Assembly: GCA_964445815.1 (NCBI GenBank)
Contig: CAYULW010000002.1
Location: 434,001-498,000 of the forward strand
DNA: 64,000 nucleotides
Source of the DNA: CAYULW01 sp964445815
Lineage (GTDB): Bacteria > Bacteroidota > Bacteroidia > Flavobacteriales_E > Vicingaceae
Reading direction: 5' to 3'
The position numbers were made by a program, and so were the translations under genes. Shown here one piece after another: positions 43,166-51,103 of the stretch (position 1 is its first letter; each line of letters begins with the position of its first letter). A model generated the notes under the pieces. The model made no database searches, was not told the DNA's origin, and worked only from the letters and a program-made list of their open reading frames with translations.

Positions 43166-44085
43166 ATAGAAATATAAAAGATTATGCTCTCATTTCTTTA
43201 AAAGGAATGGCCATGGGTGCTGCAGACATTATTCCCGGAGTTTCAGGAGGAACAATAGCGCTGATTACCGGAATTTATCAAGAATTTATTGATGCCATAA
43301 AATCTTTCAGTTCTGTTATTCCGGTTCTTAAAAATGAAGGCTTTAAAGGAGCTTGGAAACATGTCAATGCACCATTCTTACTTGCTCTTTTCTTGGGTAT
43401 TGGTTTAAGCTTAATCAGTTTAGTTAAAGTAGTTAAATACTGCCTTGAGTTTTATCCGATTTTTTTATGGTCTTTCTTTTTTGGATTAATTATCGCTTCG
43501 ACATATTATGTTGCAAAAACAGTCAATAAATGGAGCATCACTTCCTTTATTGGTTTAATCTTAGGTACTATATTGGTCTATTACCTGACAAGTATTAGTC
43601 CCTCAGAGACAAGTCAAAGCTATTTGTTTGTTTTTGTTTCAGGAATGCTTGCAATATGTGCAATGATACTTCCTGGTATTTCAGGTGCATTTATCCTTGT
43701 ATTGTTAGGGAAGTACAAGTTTATCATCGCTTCGTTGAGTGAGTTTAAATTAGACGTTATTGCCTTTTTTGGAGCAGGGTGTTTAATTGGTATCTTAAGT
43801 TTCAGTCACCTTCTCTCCTATCTTTTGAAAAAACAGTTTAATTTAACCATAGCTGTCTTGTCAGGGTTCATGATTGGCTCTTTAAACAAGATATGGCCAT
43901 GGAAACACACTTTAGAATGGACCATTGATCGTCATGGTGAAACCGTACCGAAATTTCAGGTCAATGTAAGTCCTGAAGCATTTGAAGGAGATCCACAGCT
44001 AGGTTATGCTATTCTCTTTGGAATACTTGGATTTGTACTCATTTTTGCGCTTGAAATAGCTGCAGAGAAACTAAAAAAGCAATAA
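43162..44085 (+). CDS. DUF368 membrane protein (polyprenyl-phosphate translocase family)
   Basis: 307 residues with about eight membrane helices. The N-terminal signature GAADIIPGVSGGTIALITGIY and the repeat-like AMILPGISGAFILVLLGKY in the second half define DUF368. Members (PopT) were shown to return undecaprenyl phosphate across the inner membrane for reuse in wall and polysaccharide synthesis. It overlaps the rhodanese gene by 4 bases and is followed after 2 bases by aroE. Confidence 0.9.
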   Translation: MNRNIKDYALISLKGMAMGAADIIPGVSGGTIALITGIYQEFIDAIKSFSSVIPVLKNEGFKGAWKHVNAPFLLALFLGIGLSLISLVKVVKYCLEFYPIFLWSFFFGLIIASTYYVAKTVNKWSITSFIGLILGTILVYYLTSISPSETSQSYLFVFVSGMLAICAMILPGISGAFILVLLGKYKFIIASLSEFKLDVIAFFGAGCLIGILSFSHLLSYLLKKQFNLTIAVLSGFMIGSLNKIWPWKHTLEWTIDRHGETVPKFQVNVSPEAFEGDPQLGYAILFGILGFVLIFALEIAAEKLKKQ

Positions 44086-44087
44086 AT

Positions 44088-44816
44088 ATGCGACGATTTG
44101 GCTTAATTGGGAAGTCATTGAGTCACTCCTTTTCCGCAAGCTACTTCTCTTCAAAATTTAAAAGAGAAAAGATCACAGAAACAACCTATAGGTTGTACGA
44201 AATGGATGATGTTTCCTTGATTCGTCAACTCGCAAAGAAAGAATCCCTTGATGGATTTAACGTTACAATTCCTTTTAAAGAAAGCATTATTCCTTATTTA
44301 GACTATACTGATCCTATAGCTAAAGCGATAAAAGCAGTAAATACAGTTAAGGTAAATGGTGATCAGTTATTGGGATTTAATACGGATTATATCGGTTTTC
44401 AGAAGTCAATACGCCCCTTCCTGGCAAAAGAACATCGCAAAGCATTAATCCTAGGCACAGGAGGTGCAAGTAAAGCCATTGAGTTTGTATTGCAGCAATT
44501 TGATATTCAGTATTTTTTTGTCAGCAGAACACCACAAGCCAATCAAATTGCCTACTCAGAATTAGATGATATCATTATCAAGCAATTTCAGATTGTTATC
44601 AACTGTACACCTTTGGGTACTAGTCCTAATATTAACGACCACCCTCCTATTCCGATTCATGCCATAGACAAGCAGCATTTCATTTATGATTTAATTTATA
44701 ATCCAGAAGAGTCCTATTTGTTATCAGAAGCAAAAAAACAAGGTGCTTTGGTTTCTAATGGTTTGAACATGCTAAAAATACAAGCAGAAGAGAGTTGGAA
44801 AATATGGAATAGTTAA
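44088..44816 (+). CDS. aroE: Shikimate dehydrogenase
   Basis: 242 residues, slightly shorter than the E. coli enzyme. N-terminal substrate domain has GKSLSHSFSASYF and NVTIPFKE (catalytic Lys); NADP domain has ILGTGGASKAI, NCTPLGTSPN and YDLIYNPEE. It reduces 3-dehydroshikimate in aromatic amino-acid synthesis. It ends the operon 40668-44816. Confidence 0.93.
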   Translation: MRRFGLIGKSLSHSFSASYFSSKFKREKITETTYRLYEMDDVSLIRQLAKKESLDGFNVTIPFKESIIPYLDYTDPIAKAIKAVNTVKVNGDQLLGFNTDYIGFQKSIRPFLAKEHRKALILGTGGASKAIEFVLQQFDIQYFFVSRTPQANQIAYSELDDIIIKQFQIVINCTPLGTSPNINDHPPIPIHAIDKQHFIYDLIYNPEESYLLSEAKKQGALVSNGLNMLKIQAEESWKIWNS

Positions 44817-44849
44817 ACAATCTTTAAAAAGATTCAACGTTCCTAAACC

Positions 44850-45173
44850 ATGACTTTCATTTGGCGGAACTACAAATACTTGTTATTGACATTTCTCTAC
44901 AGCTTAAGTTCAATCATAATTTGCTTAAGTCTGTTTACCGGAGAAGCATCGGCAAATTATCAAATTTTAGAGCACATTCAAATCAATCAAAACGATTGGT
45001 ATTTCTACTTTATATTGCTTTTATCAAGTCAGTTTGTCGGATTTAAACTATTGGAGTACAATCTTTCTGAAACTGATGAGCGATCAATATTATTTGTAGC
45101 AATGCCTTTTGGTCTCTTTTTCTGCTTGATCATATTATTGACTGTTCAGTTAAGCTTTAATCTGATTTTCTAG
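44850..45173 (+). CDS. Small membrane protein of unknown function
   Basis: 107 residues with three hydrophobic helices at about residues 9-30, 49-65 and 80-104. The loop between helices 2 and 3 contains LSETDERSIL. No family recognised. It lies 33 bases after aroE on the same strand and may be an extension of that operon. Its 3' end overlaps the convergent MFS transporter gene by 24 bases, so neither gene has an intergenic terminator here. Confidence 0.65.
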   Translation: MTFIWRNYKYLLLTFLYSLSSIIICLSLFTGEASANYQILEHIQINQNDWYFYFILLLSSQFVGFKLLEYNLSETDERSILFVAMPFGLFFCLIILLTVQLSFNLIF

Positions 45174-46385
45174 TGAGGCATTTTGTTTGTTTAATGCTCT
45201 AACAGCAAAGAGCATTGCAATAAAAACACAAATGGCACCTAAGAAAAATGGTGCCCCCGGAAATATAAAAGGAGCTTCCTCTTTTGTAAAATATGAAAAC
45301 ACATTGGTCATAAATACCGGACCCATAATTGCAGTTAGGGAAATGAGTGAAGTAATAGCACCTTGAAGTTCTCCCTGCTCCTTTTGATCGTACTGATTAG
45401 ATACTACGCCTTGCAAAGTGGGATTGGCTATTCCTCCTAAGCAATAGGGAACAACTGAAATAAACAACAACCAGCTTTGATTAACAAATGCAAAGAGTAA
45501 GAGACCTGTTAACCAACAAAGAAAACCGATGTATATTGTCTTCTTCTCTCCCCACCAGCCAACTGCATGTTTAACTAATCCTCCCTGAACAATGGCAACA
45601 ACTACTCCCACTAAAGCTAATGAATACCCTACCATAGATTTTGACCAATCGAACTTAAACATGCCATAAAATGCCCACGTAGATTGTACGGCGTAACCGG
45701 CAATGTATAGAAGAAAAAATGCAGCAGATAAGCCAATTACAACATTACTGCGTTTCAACAAGTAAAATGATCCTACTGGATTGGCTTTAGACCATATGAT
45801 TTCTCTTCTTTTTTCTGGTTTTAGTGATTCGGGAATAATCAGCCAGCCGTAAAGAAAATTTAGAAATGAAAGTGTAGCGGCAATAATAAAGGGAAGTTGC
45901 AATGAATATTCACCGGCAAGTCCGCCGATGAGAGGGCCAACAATAAAACCCAAACCAAAAGCAGCACCAATAATGCCGAAGTTTTGAGCTTTTTTATCAG
46001 GCGTACTAATGTCTGCAATATAAGCGGTTGCAACAGTAACACTCGCTCCGCAAAGACCTGCTATTACTCTTCCAACAAACAACCAAAACAAGCTTGGTGC
46101 AAAAGCATGAAGTAAGTAATCAAGTCCCAAACCAAATAAAGCAATCAATAAGACAGGTTTACGTCCTACTTTATCGCTAATTACTCCCATAACGGGTGCA
46201 AAAAAGAATTGCATAATGGCAAAAGAGAAAATCAACCAACCTCCTATTCTGGAGGCCTCGCTTAGACCTTCTCCATTCAAACTTTCAATCAATGGGGGCA
46301 AAACGGGAATAATTATTCCCAAACCAATCACTTCAAGAAGGATAGTCACGAAAATAAAAGAAATAGAAGCTTTTCTATTTTTCAT
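45150..46385 (-). CDS. MFS transporter, tetracycline-resistance (TCR/Tet) type
   Basis: 411 residues, 12 membrane helices. The family motif A appears as GVISDKVGRKPVLL between helices 2 and 3, and GPLIGGLAG in helix 5 is the antiporter motif C region. Layout and length match TetA-like drug:proton antiporters; the actual substrate is unknown and chromosomal relatives often do not confer resistance. The promoter box TACATTTG (46398-46391, minus) is 5 nt before the ATG, implying a leaderless mRNA. Confidence 0.85.
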   Translation of the reverse strand: MKNRKASISFIFVTILLEVIGLGIIIPVLPPLIESLNGEGLSEASRIGGWLIFSFAIMQFFFAPVMGVISDKVGRKPVLLIALFGLGLDYLLHAFAPSLFWLFVGRVIAGLCGASVTVATAYIADISTPDKKAQNFGIIGAAFGLGFIVGPLIGGLAGEYSLQLPFIIAATLSFLNFLYGWLIIPESLKPEKRREIIWSKANPVGSFYLLKRSNVVIGLSAAFFLLYIAGYAVQSTWAFYGMFKFDWSKSMVGYSLALVGVVVAIVQGGLVKHAVGWWGEKKTIYIGFLCWLTGLLLFAFVNQSWLLFISVVPYCLGGIANPTLQGVVSNQYDQKEQGELQGAITSLISLTAIMGPVFMTNVFSYFTKEEAPFIFPGAPFFLGAICVFIAMLFAVRALNKQNASLENQIKA

Positions 46386-46390
46386 GAGCG

Positions 46391-46398
46391 CAAATGTA
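46391..46398 (-). promoter_or_regulatory. TAnnTTTG promoter box 5 nt before the MFS gene
   Basis: TACATTTG on the minus strand is an exact match to TAnnTTTG; only 5 bases separate it from the ATG at 46385. Confidence 0.6.
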
Positions 46399-46452
46399 TC
46401 TTTTAGTTTGCTACTTTCTCAATTGATGATATTCGTCAGCGAATGCAAAAAA

Positions 46453-47304
46453 TTAGCTGAACACTTTGGATGATAAAAGCTGCGCGGCCTCAAACTCAGG
46501 TAGATTCAAACTTAAATCCACTTCATGCTCTTCAAAGTATGAGATTAGTTTTTCAGTAGGCATGTTTCCGGTCAAGTCATCTTTTGCCATAGGGCAACCT
46601 CCGTAACCGGCTATTGCTCCATCAAATCGCTTACAACCTGCCTCATGCGCCGCCTTTATTTTTTCTTTCCAGGTTTCAGGAGTGGTGTGTAAATGAGCTC
46701 CTATTTCAAGGTTTGTAAACTCTGGAATAACCGTACTAAACACATCATTTATCAACTTAGGATGAGCAATGCCAACAGTATCGCTTAAAGCAAAAATCTT
46801 AATCTCAAAACCGGATAACTTCTCTAACCACTTAGCCACTATGTCAGGATGATAGGAGTCTCCATATGGATTTCCAAAACCCATAGACAGATAGACAACC
46901 AATTCTTTATTTGCTTTTCGGGTCATCTCCTGAATGTTCTCAACTGTAGCTAATGACTCTTCAATGTTTGAATTGGTATTTCTTTTCTGAAACGTTTCTG
47001 AAACAGAAAAAGGAAAACCCAAATAATCTATTTCATCAAATTGAATAGCATCTTCTGCACCCCTTTGATTTGCAATGATAGCAAGCAGTTTCGATTTAGT
47101 TTTAAGTTCAAGCTTGCTCAGAACTTTTGCAGTGTCTTTCATTTGAGGAATTGCCCTTGGAGAAACAAAAGAGCCAAAATCAATAGTATCAAAACCCACC
47201 TTTAATAATGCATTGATGTATTTTACCTTCAATTCTGTCGGTATAAACTCAGGTATGCCTTGCATAGCGTCTCTTGGACATTCAATTATCTTAATCTCTT
47301 TCAT
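46453..47304 (-). CDS. Hydroxymethylglutaryl-CoA lyase-like enzyme
   Basis: 283 residues of the HMGL-like TIM-barrel family. IIECPRDAMQG is the N-terminal catalytic motif with Arg and Asp (HMGCL: GPRDGLQ); ALSDTVGIAHP and GAHLHTT carry the metal ligands; GAIAGYGGCPMAKDDLTGN holds the active-site Cys loop. It would cleave HMG-CoA to acetoacetate and acetyl-CoA in leucine breakdown. It overlaps pyrD by 4 bases and is downstream of it on the same transcript. A related citramalate-type function is less likely given the GGCP loop. Confidence 0.87.
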   Translation of the reverse strand: MKEIKIIECPRDAMQGIPEFIPTELKVKYINALLKVGFDTIDFGSFVSPRAIPQMKDTAKVLSKLELKTKSKLLAIIANQRGAEDAIQFDEIDYLGFPFSVSETFQKRNTNSNIEESLATVENIQEMTRKANKELVVYLSMGFGNPYGDSYHPDIVAKWLEKLSGFEIKIFALSDTVGIAHPKLINDVFSTVIPEFTNLEIGAHLHTTPETWKEKIKAAHEAGCKRFDGAIAGYGGCPMAKDDLTGNMPTEKLISYFEEHEVDLSLNLPEFEAAQLLSSKVFS

Positions 47305-48338
47305 TGGGAGTTTATTAATCCTTTATTGATTCTTTTTACTAAGGATGGTCCCTCATAAACAAAGCCACTGTATACTTGAACCAGACTTGCTCCGGCATCC
47401 AGCTTTTCTTTTGCATCTTTAGCACTATATATACCACCTACCGCTATTATTGGCAATTGGCCTTTTGTCTCTGAAGAAATGTAACGAATAATTTCAGTTG
47501 ATCTTTGCTCAAGTGGTTTACCACTTAACCCTCCATTTCCTATTCGACTTAACACTTCTTCTTTGGTTTTTAGATTTGATCGATCTATAGTCGTATTGGT
47601 AGCTATAATTCCATCTAATTTTGTCTCGGAAACAATTTCCAAAACATCATCCAACTGACTTTTTGATAGATCAGGTGCTATTTTTAATAGCAAAGGCTTG
47701 GGTTCGGTCTTAGAATTATTTTTACGCTGTATGCTACTAAGTAATGCTCTTAGAGGTTCTTTTTCTTGCAGACTTCTCAGGTTGGGTGTATTAGGTGAAC
47801 TGACATTAACAACAAAGTAATCTACATGCTTATATAATGCTTCAAAGCAGATTAAGTAGTCATCTACGGCATTATCATTGGGTGTAAGCTTATTTTTCCC
47901 AATATTACCGCCAATAATAAGGTCTGAATTCTTTCTTTTTAAGCGCTCAACAGCCGCTTCTACCCCTTCATTATTAAACCCCATTCGATTCACTAAGGCT
48001 TTATCTAATGGTAGCCTAAAGAGTCGCGGCTTTGGGTTTCCCGATTGACCTTTAGGAGTTAGAGTACCTATTTCAATAAACGAGAAACCAAATGCCGATA
48101 ATTCGTTGAAAAGCTTGGCATCTTTATCAAACCCTGCAGCCAATCCAACCGGATTCTTGAATGTTAATCCGAAAACCTTTCTCGTAAGAGTAGGATCATC
48201 TAACTTATACAAACGAGTGACAATGTCTCGAATCACTTTTAAAGCAAGAACTTGCTTTAAAAAATTGAAGGTAAAATGATGTACTTTTTCAGGATCAAAT
48301 CTGAAGAGTATTGGCTTAATCAAAAATTGATAAATCAT
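47301..48338 (-). CDS. pyrD: Dihydroorotate dehydrogenase (quinone), class 2
   Basis: 345 residues from the ATG at 48338; a TTG at 48347 lies inside the promoter box and is rejected. Class 2 features are the N-terminal membrane-associating helices (FLIKPILFRFDPEKVHHF), GLAAGFDKDAKLFNELSAFG, and VNVSSPNTPNLRSLQ with the catalytic Ser. It oxidises dihydroorotate to orotate, passing electrons to quinone, in pyrimidine synthesis. It is first in an operon with the HMG-CoA-lyase-like gene. Confidence 0.94.
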   Translation of the reverse strand: MIYQFLIKPILFRFDPEKVHHFTFNFLKQVLALKVIRDIVTRLYKLDDPTLTRKVFGLTFKNPVGLAAGFDKDAKLFNELSAFGFSFIEIGTLTPKGQSGNPKPRLFRLPLDKALVNRMGFNNEGVEAAVERLKRKNSDLIIGGNIGKNKLTPNDNAVDDYLICFEALYKHVDYFVVNVSSPNTPNLRSLQEKEPLRALLSSIQRKNNSKTEPKPLLLKIAPDLSKSQLDDVLEIVSETKLDGIIATNTTIDRSNLKTKEEVLSRIGNGGLSGKPLEQRSTEIIRYISSETKGQLPIIAVGGIYSAKDAKEKLDAGASLVQVYSGFVYEGPSLVKRINKGLINSQ

Positions 48339-48344
48339 GGTCAA

Positions 48345-48352
48345 CAAAATTA
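48345..48352 (-). promoter_or_regulatory. TAnnTTTG promoter box deciding the pyrD start
   Basis: TAATTTTG on the minus strand, 6 nt before the ATG at 48338. It covers the alternative TTG start at 48347 and so favours the ATG. Confidence 0.6.
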
Positions 48353-48467
48353 GACCTTATCTTGTCTTGAACAATAAAAGATAAGCCCAAAACTCTAAAT
48401 TTAACACCGCATAATTGTTTAAAGTCCAGTATTGAACTATATTTAGACATTAGATGTTTTTAATTCG

Positions 48468-48926
48468 ATGAATAGCTTTATAGAAAAAGAATTTGAGCTT
48501 AGAGAAAAACTCTCTTTTATTAAAGTATTTAAACACAAACACTTCAACATAGTTGCAGTTGTGTACGATGACGAAGCAAACATAGACCTCACAAAAGCAC
48601 GCTTGGTTTCAAAACATTGTCAAAAAGTTGTCGATTGCAGTCAACCTGCTTTTGCCCTTACAATAGCAGGAAGGTCAACCAATATCGATGAAAATGCCAG
48701 AGCATTCTTTGCAAATGATTCTTTTAATCAGAAAACAATTAAAGCGACATCTGTTGTACTTCGATCACTACATCATCGTCTGATTTATCGCGTATACCTA
48801 AAGTTTAACAAACCTAAGTCTCCTATTAAAGCCTTTAGGAATGAAAAACGTGCATTTGATTGGCTGATTAAGCAAGTAGCCAAACACAATCAAACGATTC
48901 AAAAAAAAGAAAAGGTATTTTCTTAG
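48468..48926 (+). CDS. Small cytoplasmic protein, STAS/DUF7793-like
   Basis: 152 residues. The alternation IVAVVYDDEANIDL, then a helix, FALTIAGRSTNIDENARAFF, and a basic region LHHRLIYRVYLKFNKPKSPI followed by NEKRAFDWL resembles the short SpoIIAA/STAS-like proteins common in Bacteroidota (DUF7793 type). The family assignment is tentative. It is convergent with the XRE gene; their stops overlap by 4 bases. Confidence 0.6.
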   Translation: MNSFIEKEFELREKLSFIKVFKHKHFNIVAVVYDDEANIDLTKARLVSKHCQKVVDCSQPAFALTIAGRSTNIDENARAFFANDSFNQKTIKATSVVLRSLHHRLIYRVYLKFNKPKSPIKAFRNEKRAFDWLIKQVAKHNQTIQKKEKVFS

Positions 48927-49285
48927 TTTGCTTTGTGGATGTACTCTTCAGTTGTCCCATCACTATATAGCAATAATACTTTTAACAAGACTTTATCTGA
49001 ACTCTTATTCGCCGTGATTTTGTGTTTTTCGCTCTGCTTAGAATCGTTCGAATTTGTACTCAATAGACTATTTGCTTCCGTTTTTTGCTTACCTGAAATT
49101 AGCCATGCTGCATCAACCTTTGGAAAATGCTCCAATACCTTTTGAATAAAATCAATACTGGGCTTATTCCTCCCTGAAAGAATATGAGAAATGGAGCTGG
49201 GTTGTACACCAATTTTTTCAGCAAAAGAACTTGCCGTTAATTGATGTAGTTTAATAATGTAGCGCAATCTTTCGCCTATTTCCAT
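48923..49285 (-). CDS. XRE-family transcriptional regulator
   Basis: 120 residues. Residues about 5-65 are a Cro/CI helix-turn-helix (ASSFAEKIGVQPSSISHILSG). A Ser/Asn/Lys-rich linker follows and then a short beta-rich tail (VLLKVLLLYSDGTTEEYIH). The type is frequent in flavobacteria. Three near-identical palindromes cover its own promoter (49289-49350), which argues for autoregulation. Confidence 0.87.
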   Translation of the reverse strand: MEIGERLRYIIKLHQLTASSFAEKIGVQPSSISHILSGRNKPSIDFIQKVLEHFPKVDAAWLISGKQKTEANSLLSTNSNDSKQSEKHKITANKSSDKVLLKVLLLYSDGTTEEYIHKAN

Positions 49286-49288
49286 AAG

Positions 49289-49350
49289 TTACATTTGTAA
49301 AGATATAATGCATTTACAAATGTAATATAATTTCTTTTTACAAATGTAAA
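49289..49350 (-). promoter_or_regulatory. Three palindromic operators overlapping the promoter of the XRE gene
   Basis: TTACA-NN-TGTAA occurs at 49289-49300 (centre TT), 49314-49325 (centre AA) and 49338-49349 (centre AA), with centres 25 and 24 bases apart. Read on the minus strand, copies 2 and 3 contain TACATTTG, an exact -7 promoter box, so a bound regulator would block the polymerase. In the rest of the gap (49360-49500) I see nothing. Confidence 0.7.
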
Positions 49351-49505
49351 TATTTGATACTCCGGTTCTTTTTTAATACAGCGTTTGATAAATAAACACT
49401 TTATTTGAATCACATATATAATTCATAAATAAGAACTTAAACTTATTTGGCTTGAAATTGTATTTAAAATTCGTTTTTGAATTACATCTATAACATAATG
49501 CTGTG

Positions 49506-49541
49506 TAAAAAGACAAAAAAAGGCGTTACAAGTGTAACGCC
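49506..49541 (-). terminator. Intrinsic terminator for the outer-membrane protein gene
   Basis: GGCGTTAC (49522-49529) pairs with GTAACGCC (49534-49541). On the minus strand the hairpin is followed by T7-G-T-C-T5, directly downstream of the gene ending at 49567. Confidence 0.85.
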
Positions 49542-49566
49542 AAAGTTTTTTCCTGGCAATAGTAAG

Positions 49567-50355
49567 TTAATTTGGCAAACGAATACTAATTCCGACCGAA
49601 TGATAATTCATCACATTATTCAATCCCCAGCCGAAAGAATAATCCAACTGAATATTATCTTTTAAAAGAAAAGTCATACCGGCATCCATATTGTTTCCCC
49701 AATCCTTAAGATTGAGATATTCACCAAATGCTTCAAGATATACTCCTACCCTATTGCTAATAGAATGTCCATAAACAAATGTATAAGCAAAATTGCCATC
49801 TTGTCTTTTTTGCAATTCTCCATTATCAAACTCTAGCTCGTAGTTATTGTATCCGAAATTTGCACTTAGGTTTCGAGTGTCATCAAGATCGTAAGAAACA
49901 TTTACCCTGCTAAATAGTCCATAAAGCTGATTTGTAATCCCTTTAGAGCCATTTGGAACTATAGCATGAGCTAATAGGCCAATAACTAATCTTGCATCAT
50001 TATCGCTAAGTTGATATTTAAAACCAATTTGCATGTCCTCTGTTCCACTTATTGTTGAGAGAGTTTGACCAGTTGCTGTATTGACCGTTTTATAGGTCAC
50101 CAGTTCATTTACAATTCTTAACTCTAGACGTTTAGCTAAACCTATTCTAAAAAGGTTGGTAGGGTATACATTTCGATGTTGAGCCAAACTACTCCCTAGT
50201 TCATACCTTTCAAAAAGGAATCCACTTTCAATTTGAACAATACCTGGAGCAACCGCAAATGGCGATTCCGTTTGATCAGGTCGATCTGTAATAATATCCT
50301 GAGCTTTTATTTTACAACAGACTAGAAATAATGCAATTAGAAATATTTTTTTCAT
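49567..50355 (-). CDS. Outer-membrane transporter-like protein (phenol-degradation MetA-like family)
   Basis: 262 residues with a signal peptide (about 1-18, ending CKIKAQ). The mature start DIITDRPDQTESPFAVAPGIVQIESG is the hallmark of the 'transporter' family PF13557-like; the rest is alternating beta strands with an aromatic-rich end, as in outer-membrane barrels. It is divergent from the MntR-like repressor across 87 bases that contain a palindromic operator, so it may be part of the metal-uptake locus, perhaps as a channel. That link is inference. Confidence 0.78.
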   Translation of the reverse strand: MKKIFLIALFLVCCKIKAQDIITDRPDQTESPFAVAPGIVQIESGFLFERYELGSSLAQHRNVYPTNLFRIGLAKRLELRIVNELVTYKTVNTATGQTLSTISGTEDMQIGFKYQLSDNDARLVIGLLAHAIVPNGSKGITNQLYGLFSRVNVSYDLDDTRNLSANFGYNNYELEFDNGELQKRQDGNFAYTFVYGHSISNRVGVYLEAFGEYLNLKDWGNNMDAGMTFLLKDNIQLDYSFGWGLNNVMNYHSVGISIRLPN

Positions 50356-50388
50356 GGAATTTTAAATTTATGTTGCGAAAATACATCA

Positions 50389-50408
50389 TTTTTAGACTTA
50401 TCTAAAAA
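50389..50408. promoter_or_regulatory. MntR/DtxR-type palindromic operator
   Basis: TTTTTAGA (50389-50396) and TCTAAAAA (50401-50408) are perfect arms around CTTA. The core resembles known DtxR/MntR boxes (TTTAGG-N-CCTAAA style). It lies between the divergent outer-membrane and repressor genes and can control both. Confidence 0.6.
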
Positions 50409-50427
50409 TTTATTTAGATATATTTAA

Positions 50428-50435
50428 TACTTTTG
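50428..50435 (+). promoter_or_regulatory. TAnnTTTG promoter box of the metal-uptake operon
   Basis: TACTTTTG at 50428-50435, 7 nt before the TTG start of the repressor and 20 bases downstream of the palindrome. The transcript should begin at or beside the start codon. Confidence 0.6.
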
Positions 50436-50442
50436 TCGAAAA

Positions 50443-51102
50443 TTGAAGATTTTGTTATCGTATACAGAGGAAAATTATCTCAAGGCCATATACACCTTAA
50501 ATGATTTGGGACAGGTTACAACAAATGCCATTGCTTCAAAATTGAACACAAGTGCTGCTTCTGTAAGTGATATGCTCAAGAAGCTGAAGCGTAAAGAACT
50601 AATCGATTATGAGAAGTATCAGTCCATTAACTTAAGTCATGAAGGAGAAATGATAGCAATAGCGATTATTAGAAAACACCGCTTATGGGAGTACTTCCTG
50701 GTTGTGAAGCTGGGCTTTGGCTGGGACGAAGTACATGATATTGCAGAACAATTAGAACATATTAAATCGACTAAATTAACTGATCGCTTAGCTGACTTCT
50801 TAGGTCAGCCAAAATATGACCCTCATGGTGACCCAATTCCTAATAAAGAAGGAATTTTTCCCAAAAAGCTAACGACTACACTTGAAGAGTTAAGTCCGGC
50901 AGACAGAGCCGAAATAATTGGAGTATCGGATCACAGTCATTTGTTCTCAGAACATTTAAAGCAATTGGGTCTGGATATTAATACCAAGATAGAAATACAA
51001 CAGAAAAATGAATTTGATCGCTCCATGGTCTTACTAAACAATAAGAAACCGATAACGATAAGTCAAAAAGTAGCAGAGGGCTTACTTGTAAAGAAAATTT
51101 AA
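50443..51102 (+). CDS. Metal-dependent transcriptional regulator, DtxR/MntR family
   Basis: 219 residues starting at a TTG codon. Residues 1-65 are a winged helix (ENYLKAIYTLNDLGQVTTNAI, cited in part); 66-140 the metal-binding/dimerisation domain with HRLWEYFL, HDIAEQLEH and DPHGDPIP; 145-219 an FeoA-like SH3 domain. In the family, Mn or Fe binding makes the protein repress uptake genes. It sits in front of the whole ABC operon (spacing 1 base) and next to a palindromic operator, so feedback control of this operon is likely. Mn rather than Fe or Zn specificity is inferred from the company of the transporter. Confidence 0.92.
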   Translation: MKILLSYTEENYLKAIYTLNDLGQVTTNAIASKLNTSAASVSDMLKKLKRKELIDYEKYQSINLSHEGEMIAIAIIRKHRLWEYFLVVKLGFGWDEVHDIAEQLEHIKSTKLTDRLADFLGQPKYDPHGDPIPNKEGIFPKKLTTTLEELSPADRAEIIGVSDHSHLFSEHLKQLGLDINTKIEIQQKNEFDRSMVLLNNKKPITISQKVAEGLLVKKI

Positions 51103-51103
51103 A

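Noticed and set aside
45150..46385. Acquired tetracycline-resistance gene
   Set aside because: Tet-like family membership alone does not show resistance; composition matches its neighbours and no mobile element is near.
48339..48347. TTG start for pyrD
   Set aside because: It overlaps the TAATTTTG promoter box; the ATG at 48338 gives a normal PyrD N-terminus.
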